From positions 62,001-126,000 of the forward strand of contig WBMZ01003378.1 of NCBI GenBank assembly GCA_013400975.1: DNA of 64,000 nt. The letters are read 5' to 3'. How positions within the stretch are numbered: position 1 is the first letter of the stretch; the number at the start of each line of letters is the position of its first letter. The DNA comes from Atrichornis clamosus (Eukaryota > Chordata > Aves > Passeriformes > Menuridae). Positions 51,126-63,011 of the stretch are shown in pieces. The notes below the pieces were generated by a model. The model was not told where the DNA came from. It ran no database searches and saw only the letters and a program-made list of their open reading frames with translations. The position numbers and the translations under genes are program-made.

Positions 51126-51379
51126 GTCAATGGGAAGGATTTATCCAAAGCCACGCACGAGCAGGCGGTGGAAGCCTTCAAGACAGCCAAGGAGCCCATC
51201 GTGGTGCAGGTGCTGAGGCGGGCCCCGCGCGCCAAGGCCTTCGCTCCGGCCCACGAGCCCCAGCTGGTGGATGTGGGCACCCAGACCGACATCACCTTCG
51301 AGCACATCATGGCCCTCAGCAAGATGGGCTCTCCCAGCCCGCCCGTCCCCGTGCTGGACCCCTACCTCCTGCCTGAAGA
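51126..51379 (+). CDS. PDZRN3: PDZRN3 exon: C-terminal half of PDZ1 plus linker
   Basis: This 254-nt exon begins at [18 protein letters not shown] and encodes residues 24-107 of the short isoform plus two bases of codon 108. It follows a pyrimidine-rich acceptor ending CCCCGCAG and ends at a strong donor, AGA|GTAAGT at 51380. The first 30 or so residues are the second half of PDZ1: the alpha-B helix (THEQAVEAF, with the His typical of class I PDZ domains) and the last beta strand (PIVVQVLRR). The linker that follows contains [17 protein letters not shown] and DPYLLPEE, which match PDZRN3 as I remember it; PDZRN4 differs here. The exon is more GC-rich than the flanking introns. In the long isoform an upstream exon, outside the window, must supply the first half of PDZ1. 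In the short isoform this half-domain is attached to the MGC leader. Confidence 0.97.
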
Positions 51380-53541
51380 GTAAGTGACGCTTTGTGAAGC
51401 CCTTGAAAACCCTTGTGTTCCACAACGCGGCGTTAGAAGTAGTTCACAACCTCACCTTCACTTCCTGGTGAACGTGTACTCCCTGAAGTAGCCAGGATTC
51501 ATCCACCACTGAGCCATAACTCACAGCATTTTCATTTTTCCTACACATTAGCGAGACATTACTCACATGAGTAATGCCACTGAGTCACAACATGGCCTCA
51601 TAAAGCTCATTTTTTTGCTGGCATTTGATGGATAAAGTTATTGCATTTTGTAATTCCTCTCACTGCCTCTTTGGGTTGCTTATGTTTTAACTTTATTTTT
51701 TATGGCTGCCATAAATTGTGTAATGCTAAGAGCTTCTACATTCTGTTCCAGTGTATTAATTACTTTATTATAACCCTGCAGCGCTGTTACTCGAATAAGT
51801 TATTTTCCAGGACTAAAATTACTTACCAGTGTTGTCATGGATGTTTTAGAATCAAATTTTAATTATTGTTAATGGTAATTTGATGCTTTTGTACTTACAA
51901 ATACAAATGACAATTATCTCGTGGCGCACACACCCCCCGCCCTCACATGCTGTTCGAGAGGAAAACAGCTCCCCAAGGAGCCCCTGCAGATTGCCTGTCA
52001 TCCTGCCACGCATCTCCACAGGGAACGAGGAGTGGAAAGGATTCTGACCCTCTCAGTTGCTGTGTGAGAGACTGATCTGGTCAAGCCACAGCAATTCCTG
52101 GTTTTGAGATGATCCGGCACACAGTGGGAGGCAGGATTGGTGTGCGCACACCCCCACCCAGTGCACCTCTCCAGCCATCCCTGCCAGCACTCCTAGGAAG
52201 TGGGGTTTGGCTCCAAACGGGCGCTGGTCCTGTGCTGCTCCTGAGTGACTGTCACAGCACATTAACGTCCACACGTTGAGCCAGGACCTGGGGTCTGTGT
52301 GCAATGTCTGTGCCCCTCACGACTCTCCCTGCTGGTTCTTGAGAGATGGTTCCGGCGGATATTCCGGCATGGCCACCTATTCCCGGCCCATTGGAAGTTC
52401 AAGCACAGCAGCACGATTTAGTGGAAATACTTGACAAAAAGCTGCAGCTTTGAGCTTGCTTGCAGGGAACAAACAGCAGGGCTTAGAGCCTGTGGAGAGG
52501 ACATGATTATTCCTCGAGCCCTGACACTGCACATTCCCAACCACATCTGCAGGAGGGGCTTTCCATATCTCCAACTTGCCAACTGCAAAACCAGTTACAT
52601 TAAGAAAATGGCAAAGATTAATTCCTGATGAATCATTTAGGAAGAAATTCTCCCCTGTGAGGGTGGGGAGGCCCTGGCACAGGTTTCCCAGAGAAGTTGT
52701 GGCTTCCCTATCCCTGGAAGTGTTCCAGGCCAGGTCAGATGGGGCTTGGAGCAACCTGGGATAGTGGAAAATGTCTCTGCCCATGGCAGGGGGTGGGAAT
52801 GAGATGATCTTTAAGGTCCCTTCCACCCCTAACCATTCTGTGATTCTATTGTTCTATGATTCAAGTTGCAGCATGCCTGCGTTATTCCAGCTCAGCCCTA
52901 TCAGCTGTCAATAGCTCCTTAATCATTAGACAGATCCCAACTTCAGGATCACCAGTGCCCTCCCTCTGAGCTGGAGGTGTTGGTGTTCCCTCACAGCCCT
53001 TCCCATGTGAGAGCCAGCACTCAGCTCGCTGGGTGTGCTGTCACCCAGCATGTGCAAGCAAACAGAGTCATTTTTTCCTGATGTTTCCTCTGACTTCTCC
53101 AAATCCCATTCAGATTAATCTAGCCTGCCTCAATGACTTGACTGTCTTAGCCAATTAGCGGATGCTGTTACATAAATAGCCTCAAACATGTATCTAGTTA
53201 ACAGAGAATTAAAGGAAGTTTACTTTCACTGCTGAAAAAAACAATCCAGCATAGAAAACAGCGACCAGAAGAACATTACACTGCTTACAACTTCCTAAGT
53301 ATAGGCAGCGGGAGTGTGGGAGAGCTCAAGCTGTAAAAATCAGCAGGCTGTCCTCTTACAATACATGTAATTTTCACTTAAAACACTTGCTGGTGTAAGT
53401 GGTGTCCTTACAGAATTAACCACATGCAGCTCCTCGGTGTGGGGGTTAGTCCATCATCTCCCTACAAGCTTGGAATGCATTAACGTGTTCCACTTAAGTC
53501 CTGAGTGCTGTCCTGAAATGTACCCTTTTTTTTTTTTCCAG
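51380..53541 (+). other. PDZRN3: PDZRN3 intron (2.2 kb)
   Basis: Runs from donor GTAAGT to acceptor CCAG. It contains the sense CR1 copy at 52.6-52.9 kb and otherwise unique sequence. Confidence 0.9.
52625..52862 (+). mobile_element. CR1 LINE 3'-end fragment
   Basis: This copy shares most blocks with the one at 7.1-7.5 kb (AGGAAGAAATTCTCCCCTGT, TTGGAGCAACCTGGGATAGT, CTGCCCATGGCAGGG, TTTAAGGTCCCTTCCACCC) and ends in ATTCTGTGATTCTATTGTTCTATGATTC. It is truncated at about 52625 and lies in the intron between the 51126 and 53542 exons of PDZRN3, in sense orientation. Confidence 0.92.
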
Positions 53542-53629
53542 CCATCCATCCGTGCATGAATACTATGACCCAAATGACTACATGGGAGGAATTCATCAAG
53601 AAATGGACCGGGATGAGTTGGAATTAGAG
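53542..53629 (+). CDS. PDZRN3: PDZRN3 exon: inter-PDZ linker
   Basis: This 88-nt exon completes codon 108 of the short isoform (GA + C, Asp) and encodes residues up to 137. Its peptide is [16 protein letters not shown] followed by an acidic stretch ending DELELE. It follows a long T-rich tract ending TTCCAG and ends at GAG|GTACTT. The reading frame runs through the donor into the intron, so the exon end is set by the splice site and by continuity with the next exon (EVDLHRV). It links PDZ1 to PDZ2 and has no catalytic motif. Tyr and acidic residues dominate. Together with the 254-nt exon before it the length is 342 nt, a multiple of three. Confidence 0.95.
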
Positions 53630-56271
53630 GTACTTAATCTGAGTAACTATTTCATTTACTGTGAGTTTTACACGTGCACCTCAAGGTCCTTGTATTGTAT
53701 AGAAAGTGAAAAGACTTTTCAAAGCAGATATTTGTGATAACATTGTTCACTAGCTGCTGATACCTTTATCAGTTCATTGAAATGTGAGCCAGGGACTGAT
53801 GATCTTCAGCTAATAAATTAACATAAATAATGAAGTCATTGATTCCTTTAATTAAATTCTGTGTACATGTGCTGATTTAGGCTTTCTGAAAATCTGAAAA
53901 GCTCTGCAGAGTGGCAGGACCTGTTCCACATAACCACAGTAAAAATGTGTGAGTTTCTCTTAAATATTCCCCAGCTGAGAAACAGATGTTCTTGATCATA
54001 CAATTTAGAGGTATGTTGAGTTTACAAGACAAGGCCAGGATAGATTTGCCACTATACTGAGCTGTTCCTCCTTTTTTCATTACTTAAAAGTGACATATGT
54101 ATACATATGAAATTACAGGTAATAAAAGTTGAACCAGCCATGAAGGTATGCAAGCCCATTTTCTTGCCAAATCTTTAAAGATCACTTTTGGTTTTTAGGA
54201 CTTGTATATCCTGTCAGAAGTTCATCTTCAGTTTTCCCATTCTTAATTTTAATAACCTGCTCCCAGCCATTCAGAGCGCAGCACATAAATTGTGGGGTTT
54301 AGTTCTGCAAGATACTCTAAGCAGTACTGACCCAGTGAAGTGTTTTCAATTGTTTGCTATAAATAGCAGTAAAATATCCCAATACTTCTAAATACTGCCA
54401 GCAATGCCTGACCCAGTTGATCCATCCAAGATTATCAGGAAGAGAAGAGTCTACTCTTAGCTGGCTTGCACTTTTGAGTTCTTAGATCCTGGTCCTGCTA
54501 AAACCTATTTGTCAAAGCAAGCAGTGCTGACCTGCCTGAAGCTCTGCTTAAATCAGTGGTAGATTTATCAACAGCTTCAGTGGGAGCAGAGTTCAGTCGT
54601 TCTGTGAGCACGGGGTTATTTCCTTCTATAAAAGTGTTTGCAGGATCAAGGACTAAAACCCCATAAAAAGTTTGCAAGCTGTTCTCAAATTCTGCGGATC
54701 TGGTAGCAATTCATCTCTGTATACAAACGTAAATCAAAGGCAGGATAAAATCAAAGTGCCAGTAAAACAAATGCTACTTAGCAGTCTTCAAGGCCTTGCT
54801 TTTCAAACAACAGCCTTTCTTTTTTTCTTAAATAAAAACAAATACAATATAGATTTCAGTCTCGGAGGAAAATGTAGAACACATCGGTGTTTTCTACCAG
54901 CATCTTTCCAAAATCTATTTCTCAGGAAATCTAATATTGTGGATAAATTATAATACTTCCATTAGAAGGTCAACCAGTTGAGCTGAAAACAGTTTAAACA
55001 CATGCACTCCAGTAGCCCAACGTTAATATGCCTTAAACCACAACATTAATAATTTTGACATTGATATAGTACTTGATGGCAAAAGGTGATCAGCTCAGTA
55101 ACACAGGGAGATGAACATTAGAAAAGTCTCTGTGGCCTAATAGTATTTCTTAAAAACCACTAAAGATTCCTGTTCAAATTGTAAAGACTATGATCAATGG
55201 TAAGGTCAAAGTGCTAACAGGGACTCAACTGGCTGGTTGCTTTTTTGTTTGCCTTTTGATAGATATGTTTTAAAAGACCACAAAGGCACTGTTTCATTGA
55301 CTGCAGCAGGAATGTCGAAAGTAAGAAAGCCATCAAGTCAGACTTCTGGGTTTCTATGTCTATAAAATGTGCTTTGAATTTAAATCAGAAGCTCCTCATC
55401 TAAACTTTTATGGTCTGTAACTGACTGGTTAGTGATTTGTAACAAGTAAACAAGACAAAAAAGGTGAAATAGCCAAGTTCGCAACAAGCTCCCAATGTAA
55501 ATATCCATAGGAAGGAATTTATGCTGGCAGTATTGCTGAGATGCCAAAATTGTATTCTCAGTTTTATCTCTCAACATTTATCTTAAAATTGATGACTCAG
55601 AGGTAACTGCCATATATTCTCTACTACAAAAATACATAAATACCATTTCTTTTCTTCTGAAGTTTACATGCCACAAGTAAAGAGGAACTAAATCGTGAAC
55701 TCCTATTTTATTATAAATTAAAAGTACATTCATTCTTCATGGAGGCCCAGCTAGAAGTCATTCCAGGCTCATAAAGGAAGAATAATGTCACTCCAGGATT
55801 CCCCAGCAGTGCTATGCATTAATATGTTTATTCAAACAAGTCTGTCCAGCTGTCAGACACAGCCCAAGTGCGGGCTCTCTCAGTGGAATTTTCTCACATT
55901 ACAAAGGAGAACATTCTACATCAAAAAGGAGCTTGTTCCCTCCCATTTGACTTTCTGTCTTCACCCTTTCCAATATGCAACTTGTACGTAGGTCTTTCTT
56001 TGCAAGAAAAGAACTGAACTCAGCTGAATGGTTGGTTGAGACTCAGTAAAGCTTGGAGATGAAAACTACATGAAACGTTTGCTACTGCTAAGAAACTGCC
56101 CTCTGATACTCTCCCTCAGTCTTGGACAGAAATGAAGCATTGGTGTCAAAAGACTGAAGGAAGACAACAGAGTCATTCAAAGAGCTTTCTGCCCACCCAG
56201 TGCACAGCTCCCGGTGTTCCCAGCACGGAACCACAACAGCTGATCAGCCAAAAAAATGAACACACCCAGCA

Positions 56272-56414
56272 CTAAAATCTGTGCTTCCAAATCTGAAATA
56301 CTTCACTGCTTTTTGGGAACCATACATTAAAGCTGAGTACCAGGGTTTCAAGCTCTCCCCTTTTGCTGTACTTCACTACTTCGGTTGAAACTTTTCTTTT
56401 ACTTCTCCAATAAT
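56272..56414 (-). other. Antisense exon-like block with strong acceptor, 46 codons
   Basis: On the minus strand a strong polypyrimidine tract and acceptor (CTTCCTCCCCTCCCTTGCAAACAG, abbreviated: pyrimidine run then AAACAG, AG at 56415-56416) precedes an open frame reading YWRSKRKVSTEVVKYSKRGE, then LETLVLSFNVWFPKSSEVFQ and IWKHRF before TAG at 56272-56274. The same frame is open upstream of the acceptor to about 56517. The family is not recognised. It shares strand and neighbourhood with the blocks at 57.6-58.1 kb. Confidence 0.22.
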
Positions 56415-57624
56415 CTGTTTGCAAGGGAGGGGAGGAAGCGAGAGCAACTCTCTGAACATGGGAATTGCTAGGCTCCATCAGAGGCACTCTGCAATTTTTA
56501 TTCCATCCTGGTTGCAAAGCATTTCAAAGCATCTTTTATGTGAATATATTTCTTCTCTATGAAAACTCCAGCTCTGCAGGGAGTTGCACTGATCAGGGGC
56601 TTCTCAAGGCAATGCTGTGTCTCTGAATACAAAGAACTCCAGCCCGAGCAGGCCTGCTCCAGGCAGTGATTGAATATGTAAAGGTTTAAAAAGCTTCACA
56701 GCTGTACTTCCTAAGACAAATATTTGTCTGTTCTTTGTTTGGAATAAATGCAGAAGTGGTAAAACATTTCGTCTTGCTCACAAGCCAGCACTGAAAGGTT
56801 GTCCTCCCTTGGCTCTCTGGAGGGTTTGGGCCTGGCCTTAACACCTCGTCAGAAAGGCCTGAGCATGGACCACTGCCCGTCTGCCTGGCAGAGAGCCTGG
56901 GCATCCCTCAAGTTGTCTGACTGAGGCATCCCAAACCTCTTTTCATCAGCGTGAGAAACACTTTTGTTCACCCTTCCCCAGCACTGCTGGTGACTAAAGC
57001 TGGTCCAGCCTCTGTGGTCCGTCAGGGAATTACCATCACAGAGCTGGGCTGGCACAGAAACCTCCAGGTGGATTTTTACTTCTCTAGGGCAAAGAATTTT
57101 AGAAAGGAAACCTGGTTTATAACATTCTCTTCTCTGAAAAGCAAAGGGTTGGGGTTTTTTTTCCTTTTACCTATGTTGAAACCCACATTTATGTGAAAAC
57201 ACAAATGTAAAGATTACTTTCTTAGGTTCAAGACAGCATGAACAAGGTTTTTCTTCTGCTGCACCTGCCAAAAAGTAGCAAAAAGGCCTTGCACAGCATT
57301 AAAGGAAATAGTTCTTTATATTTATTTCCCTCACATTCTTTTCTGCGTGAAACCTATTAATGGAATAGCAAAAAAGTGGGTCCTGCTGGTCAGGTTTGTC
57401 AGAGGTCAGCATGGAAAAAAACCCACCACATCTTACAGAGAGAGGGAGAAGGACAGAGCACTTATCATGCAAGCTGTGGATAAGGCTTTGTGAGTGATTG
57501 AACTATTTTTACCCATTGCTGTCATTTCAGATTTCTACTGCTCATTTCTGTCTTGTTAGAGAAAGGACTTTGAGTTTTATAAATTTGCAGGCAGGCCGTA
57601 ATTCTAAATCAGCAGTAAAATAAT

Positions 57625-57897
57625 TCAATAATCCTCTGCAAATGAAGGATCTTCTGAGCTTATAGAGGTTAATTTACTATTATCACTTGCTCCTAATTCA
57701 TTATTATGAGTGATTGCAGGTATAATGTCATAGGGCATGTTCATTTCTTCTTGTCTTGCTACAAATGCCATATGGATTTCAGCAACCAGCTCTTTGAGCC
57801 CTCCTTGGCTCTGCATTTGACGTGGAGCCAATAATCTTTCAGACACTTCTCTTGCACAGACTATTTGGAAAGAGCATCCAAATCCTCCTTTGAACAT
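57625..57897 (-). other. Antisense open frame, 90 codons, protein-like composition
   Basis: The minus-strand frame starts with ATG at 57897 and ends at TGA 57625-57627. The second half is protein-like: QGGLKELVAEIHMAFVARQE (a possible amphipathic helix), then MPYDIIPAITHNNELGASDN, with an acidic tail ending SSEDPSFAEDY. A weak acceptor-like TAG at 57861-57863 could make it an exon beginning at 57860. It lies only 27 nt past the neighbouring antisense block at 57924-58130 but in another phase with a stop between, so if both derive from one gene it is broken there. I do not recognise the family. Confidence 0.25.
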
Positions 57898-57923
57898 CTC
57901 TCAAAATGTCACTTTTACCTGAT

Positions 57924-58130
57924 CTAGAGGAGCAGATTTGAATTATCTGTGAGTGCAAAAATTCCCATAGACGAAATTTTTACATTTATCATATTAACCC
58001 AGCCCCGACATTCCCACATTTTGTGGACACCACCTCTGCCTGCCAGCTGGTTTCTGTGGATCCAGACCAGGTGTTGAACAACCTCAGTGTCTCCTTTCCA
58101 CTGCCCAGGAATGCAGCCCTCGAGACAGAA
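57924..58130 (-). other. Antisense exon-like block, 68 codons
   Basis: On the minus strand an acceptor-like sequence (CCATTTCTTACAG, AG at 58131-58132) is followed by an open frame starting FCLEGCIPGQWKGDTEVVQH, continuing through WIHRNQL and WECRGWVNM, and ending ISSMGIFALTDNSNLLL before a TAG at 57924-57926. A donor-like AG|GTAAAA lies just after the stop. The Trp/Cys-rich composition is unusual for intronic DNA. A second frame is also open over most of the block, so the coding frame is not certain. It could be a decayed exon, a retrocopy fragment, or chance. Confidence 0.25.
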
Positions 58131-60836
58131 CTGTAAGAAATGGCAAGTCCTGTGGCATTGCAAACACGGGAACCTTCAAAGTTCTCTCGGCCCATATTCA
58201 TTCCTCGTGTTTAATTAATTCCTGATACAATTACTCAAACTGCCATATAACCTGTACTTGCAGGTGCCAGTTTTCTGTTTCCTGCTTTCATGTATCTCTG
58301 CACTACACAGACTTGCCTCTGAATATGGAAAATAACCTTTGCTTTGAAGACTCCAGTGTTGATTCTTCAACTCCAACTGGAATTGCACACTTTTATCTCT
58401 CAACTATTTCAAACCTTTATGATTACATTAAAACTTCACTGACACAAAGACCCATAGAAAGCAGCTGTTCCTATGTTTAAGTTCAGAAAACTACCATATT
58501 TGGGTAGCATCAAATCCACTTACCCTCTTCCTACCAAGGACTAGAGGGATGGTACCCAAGAGTATATCTGTCAACTAATTACTCATAAAAATTCAGGTTC
58601 TAAACACCTGCTCTGTAATTTTTTATTTCCTGTAGCTTCTTTTACTGCTTTATTTCTGAGTGTGGTTTTAAAAAACATACCTCCTTTCCTTTCAAAATAT
58701 ATATTATCTAATTTACCAGATGATTTATTACCTTCTAGTATATCACAGGTGACATCTTAGATGGTACACTTCAAATATAAACCCACACTTTATTTTTAAT
58801 TATGGTACCCTTTATAGTTGTACACTGTTGGAAAAACACCTACTGTTAGTAAAATCATGCAGCAAGTAAGAATGAAACTAATAACTTGCTCCCTCCTTTC
58901 CTTCCACTCCAAGTGTTTGTGGTTACACAGGATCTATTTAAGCAGTGGCCAAAGTCACCATATTTTTCTGTTTGTTTTTGTGGGGTTTTTTTAAACATTA
59001 CAGATCTGTTTTTCACTGCCAGTATGACAAGCACTAGAATGAGCCAGGGCACTTGTTTGTATCTTGCCACCATTTTCTTGCCACGTTTTCAAATCTGTAA
59101 AGTATTTAAAAACCTTCCTGAAGACATGAAAACTTTTTCTTAAAGTATGCAGGGAACATGGGAATTGTTCTAGGCCTGAATTAGGCCCAGTGCACAAATT
59201 CCCACCTCATCCTCAGTTCACTCCATGGTTAAATGCAGGACAAACCCATTGACTGTAGTAGCATTCGCAGGGATCAGAATTGAATCCACTTTGTCTCATC
59301 TTTTCTTCTGAAGAATCTTCATCTCCTCTCTAGAAAGCTCCAAAGCTTTAGAAATCTGAAAAAGCCCCCGCTATTAAAGCATTGTGTTCAAACCTTTAAG
59401 TAACAAAAGAGGGGGAAAAAAAAGCACAGCAGTTCACCATGGATACTATTGATTGAAACCACTTAAATACCAGCTGAAATGTCACTGACATTTACAGCTA
59501 CGCTTCTTTAGGGAAAAAAAAAAAGAAATTACACATGTTGACAAGTAAATAACATGAGATTGCTGATCTTGGCAGCTGTCATCTAGACGCACCAATAAAT
59601 TATTCATATCAGCTTATTTTATTGTCTTGCCCCTTCCAAATGGCACAGCAACAGAGATTCCAGAAATAAGGAGCCGTGTTGTCAGGACTCTTCCACTGGG
59701 ACGACGGGTCCAAGCACAAACATGGGGTGCAGGGTCTGCCCTGGGGCTGGGACAGCCCTCGGATCCGCCTGTGTCCCTTTGCCTGGTCCCACTTTTTCCC
59801 TTTGCAGCAGACTCCAGATCTGCCTCCTCCATCCTGGCTGGCCTGAGGAGAAAAGCAGGACCTTGCAGAGCCTCTCTCACCTGAGGGAAATAAAAACACA
59901 ACCACAGGTGCTATCCCACCTCTGTCTGTGCAGCACATCCTTCCTCCCTGTGGCAGCATCCTCAGCACCAACACAGCAGTCACAATAAGTTGGTTAAACA
60001 CATTAAACTCTCGGGATGCCCCTCAGAAGCAAAAAGGCAGGACTGGAAGATGCCGGAGAGATGGTCACTGCTCACCAGCCAGGAACATCCCACAGCCTGG
60101 GAGTATCTCTGTGGATTTTACAACTCTTCCTACCAGCCAGTGTCACACAGCAGCAGCAAATGTAGACAAAAAACCCCAAAACCAGCAGGAATTCCTTGTG
60201 GCAAACACAGCACAGAGGAAGAACATAGATTTTTAGGATGGTTTAAATATCTCCCAGACTAACAAGGCCACCATGACCTGCAGAAACCAAATGTTTGCAA
60301 GATAACTGAAGTGCTTATTATATTTCTATTACCAATACCAAATGCTTTTCTGACAATATATTGATCTTCAGTCACACTTTTGTGAAATTTATTGGATAAT
60401 TTCATGAAAATTATATGATCTGAAGTAACAGAGTATTATAGTTTTCTCTGGAAAGCCAGAGAATTTCCCTGCTTATAAGGAAGTATGGATCAGCTGTGAC
60501 AAATATTGAAATCATACTTTATAAGTATTTTAGCCTTTGAAGTCTTATCACTAAATGAAATATAGGTAATTTTTCTTCCTTAAGATCAATAAAAGGTCTG
60601 TTTTCAAAATGACTTCATATTGATTGAAGGGTCAAAAATGTCCCAGATATTGATTGTCCGCATAAAATCACGTTTTGCTCAGTAAGTTAACCTCGTCTAC
60701 AAGTGAAATGAAAAGAGATCCACTATATCACTTAAGCAAAATATTTTCATTGCATTTGAAAAATTGCTTCTATCAGTCACTGGTGTCTCACTGACAATAT
60801 ATTTTCCTTTTTTTTTTTTTTTTTCTGAAACCTCAG

Positions 60837-60935
60837 GAAGTCGATTTACATAGAGTGAACAGCCAGGACAAGCTTGGCCTCACTGTGTGTTACAGAACGG
60901 ATGATGAAGATGACATGGGTATTTATGTGAGTGAG
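60837..60935 (+). CDS. PDZRN3: PDZRN3 exon: N-terminal part of PDZ2
   Basis: This 99-nt, phase 0-0 exon encodes 33 residues (138-170 of the short isoform). It opens PDZ2: a first strand [10 protein letters not shown], the carboxylate-binding loop region DKLGLTV (a GLGF-loop variant), and [16 protein letters not shown]. It follows an unusually long poly-T tract (about 60806-60824) and CCTCAG, and ends at GAG|GTAAGA. PDZ domains bind short C-terminal peptides of partner proteins by strand addition at this loop. In the PDZRN3/LNX3 family the PDZ domains recruit targets such as MuSK; that is knowledge of the family, not visible here. Confidence 0.97.
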
Positions 60936-61520
60936 GTAAGATTGAGCTGATTTCCATAAGATACAATTTGTCTTTTAAACCGCAGTGTTGGGCATTTAAG
61001 ACATTTGTCTTCTCTTTGTACCATGTTGGACAAACAGCCAAAATGCAATAATTGGAAGAAATCTAATTATATTCCTTTTCCCCAAACTGAGTGCAGTCCT
61101 GCTCCCACTGAAGTCAAATTTCATTATATTAACATTTAGTGTTCATTCTTCCCCAAAACAGTCTCAACATTCTATTTCAGGTGATGCCTTCAAAGTTTTT
61201 TCATATATTCTCCCTTTCATTTTTGTTCTGGATAATTCCAGAACAGTATAAATTATTAAAAACCCCACACATACTCATTTGCAAAGACTTAGGGTCCATT
61301 TGTGTCTTTTTACCCCCTTCCATGAAATAAGTAGCATTTTATGCATCAACTTCTTACAGAAGAAGTGCAGATCCATTTCAAATTAATTGCAGCAGTTTGG
61401 GGAAAGAAACTCGTAACTAAATCTAAAGTCTTCCATTAAAACGCACCACTTAGGAAATAAGGGGAAGTAAACACTGAGCTCCCAAACCTGCAGAGCACTC
61501 ACAATTCTCTTATTTTGCAG
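60936..61520 (+). other. PDZRN3: PDZRN3 intron (585 bp)
   Basis: GTAAGA to TTTTGCAG. Nothing else is recognised. Confidence 0.92.
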
Positions 61521-61583
61521 ATTGATCCCAACAGCATCGCTGCAAAAGACGGGCGGCTCCGAGAAGGGGATCGCATCATCCAG
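61521..61583 (+). CDS. PDZRN3: PDZRN3 exon: central PDZ2
   Basis: This 63-nt, phase 0-0 exon encodes 21 residues (171-191), [20 protein letters not shown] and a final Gln. It is the PDZ core: the alpha-A segment (SIAAKDGRL) and the GD(R/K)I turn before the strand leading to the INGIEV motif of the next exon. It follows TTTTGCAG and ends at CAG|GTACGT. My recollection of mammalian PDZRN3 is that the residue after GR is Ile; here it is Leu, a conservative change. Skipping this exon would keep the frame but destroy the domain. Confidence 0.97.
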
Positions 61584-61864
61584 GTACGTGGGGGAAGTGC
61601 TCCAAGTCTCCTCAACCCCAGAAATCCTCTTTCTGCCCTCACGATGAGGCTCTGCACGTGCCGTGCAGGGGTATGGAGCAGCACCACATATCCAAACCAG
61701 CGCACTTGCCCAACACTTCTCTGCACGAGGCTGGGGATGCGCATGTGCACCGTGCCCAGCCCGTGCTGCAGGATCCATCCAGCCACGCAGTTCCACCAGG
61801 CTCAGCACAGCAGCATCCAGGTGTCCCTATGAAAACACTTCATTGTGCTGTTTTTTCTTTAAAG
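61584..61864 (+). other. PDZRN3: PDZRN3 short intron (281 bp)
   Basis: GTACGT to TTTAAAG. It is more GC-rich than the other introns and splits PDZ2. Confidence 0.92.
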
Positions 61865-61966
61865 ATCAATGGCATCGAGGTGCAGAACCGAGAGGAAGCT
61901 GTGGCACTTCTCACCAGTGAGGAGAGCAAGAATATCTCCTTACTTGTTGCAAGACCGGAAATTCAG
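61865..61966 (+). CDS. PDZRN3: PDZRN3 exon: C-terminal part of PDZ2
   Basis: This 102-nt, phase 0-0 exon encodes 34 residues (192-225). It starts [20 protein letters not shown], covering the strand with the ING motif and the alpha-B helix, and ends with the last strand [12 protein letters not shown]. It lies only 281 nt after the preceding exon. The acceptor is TTTCTTTAAAG and the donor is CAG|GTACTG. In a by-eye alignment the first alpha-B position is Arg rather than the His of class I domains, so PDZ2 may not prefer the ligands that PDZ1 binds. The [12 protein letters not shown] segment has small differences from mammalian PDZRN3 as I recall it. Confidence 0.97.
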
Positions 61967-63011
61967 GTACTGTAGCAACAAAAAAACCCTCACTGGAGTC
62001 TTAATTAAAGCAGTTCCTGCATTGTGGAAAGCAGTTCTTTCAAAGTGTTTAACCTGCTAAATCTACCTAAACCCATATTGTACAGTTTGACTGCACATAT
62101 TTATATGGTCTAAAATAATGGAATTCAGCAGTCATGGTACTTCCATATATGTTTTATATTAAAGTTCAATTTCTAAGACATTAGGTGATTTATTTTTTCT
62201 GCAATGCTATTCCAAATGTCAGTGCAGGGTATTATGGATGGTTTTGAGCCACAGGTTTGAAGAACATACTGAACTCTAATTCCTATAGCTATTGATTATT
62301 CATTCATTAAAATGCCTATTATTTAGCCCTTCATACACCATCTCTTAAAGTAGTTGAATAATGTCAAGAAGCCTCCTCAGCTGTAATAAAAGGTTGAACC
62401 AGATCCCTTTGTAGAGCAGGGATTAGCACAACAAAGGTGTTGAACAAACAGCCGGGAGCAGTTGTTTGATCTGTCTCTGCTCCTGGTGCTGGGAGAGCAG
62501 CCCTTGCCAGTGCACCTGGAGACACAGGGTCAGGATCATCACTATCCTCTTAGCCTGGATATTTCTGATCTTTCCCGTGGGGATAATTGGGAATGGAAGT
62601 AAAAATGTCCTGCAGACCCCAGCCATGTTTTCGTTCTGGCCCTTGATGCTGCCTCACAAGTGGCATGTTCAAGCTCTGGGCTCTGTAGTATTTTTATATA
62701 TCCTAATCAAGTTGTGCACAAACCAAAACAGCCCCAGCTCTTAGAAGTGTTTCCATGGATGAAAAGGCTGGAGTTTTTTCATATGTAAAGGGCTGTTGAA
62801 GATGGAGGCAGCTGTGGGAGGAGGTAGCACAGTCAATACCCACACTTAGCACAAGGACATGTCTGCTCCTTCCCAGGATACGACAGCACTGGCAGAGGAA
62901 GGAATCTCCTGAGATCTCCCAACCACTGTCCACAAAAAAACCCCATAATTCATGTCAGTCTTCATTCTTTTGACAACAATTGGTTTGTTTTTTACCTCCC
63001 TTTTCACATAG
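61967..63011 (+). other. PDZRN3: PDZRN3 intron (1.0 kb)
   Basis: GTACTG to TTCACATAG. No gene or repeat is recognised within it. Confidence 0.92.

Larger units (their letters stand above)
53630..60836 (+). other. PDZRN3: PDZRN3 intron (7.2 kb)
   Basis: Runs from donor GTACTT to acceptor CCTCAG. It holds the antisense exon-like blocks at 56.3 and 57.6-58.1 kb; the rest is unique AT-rich sequence. Confidence 0.9.
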
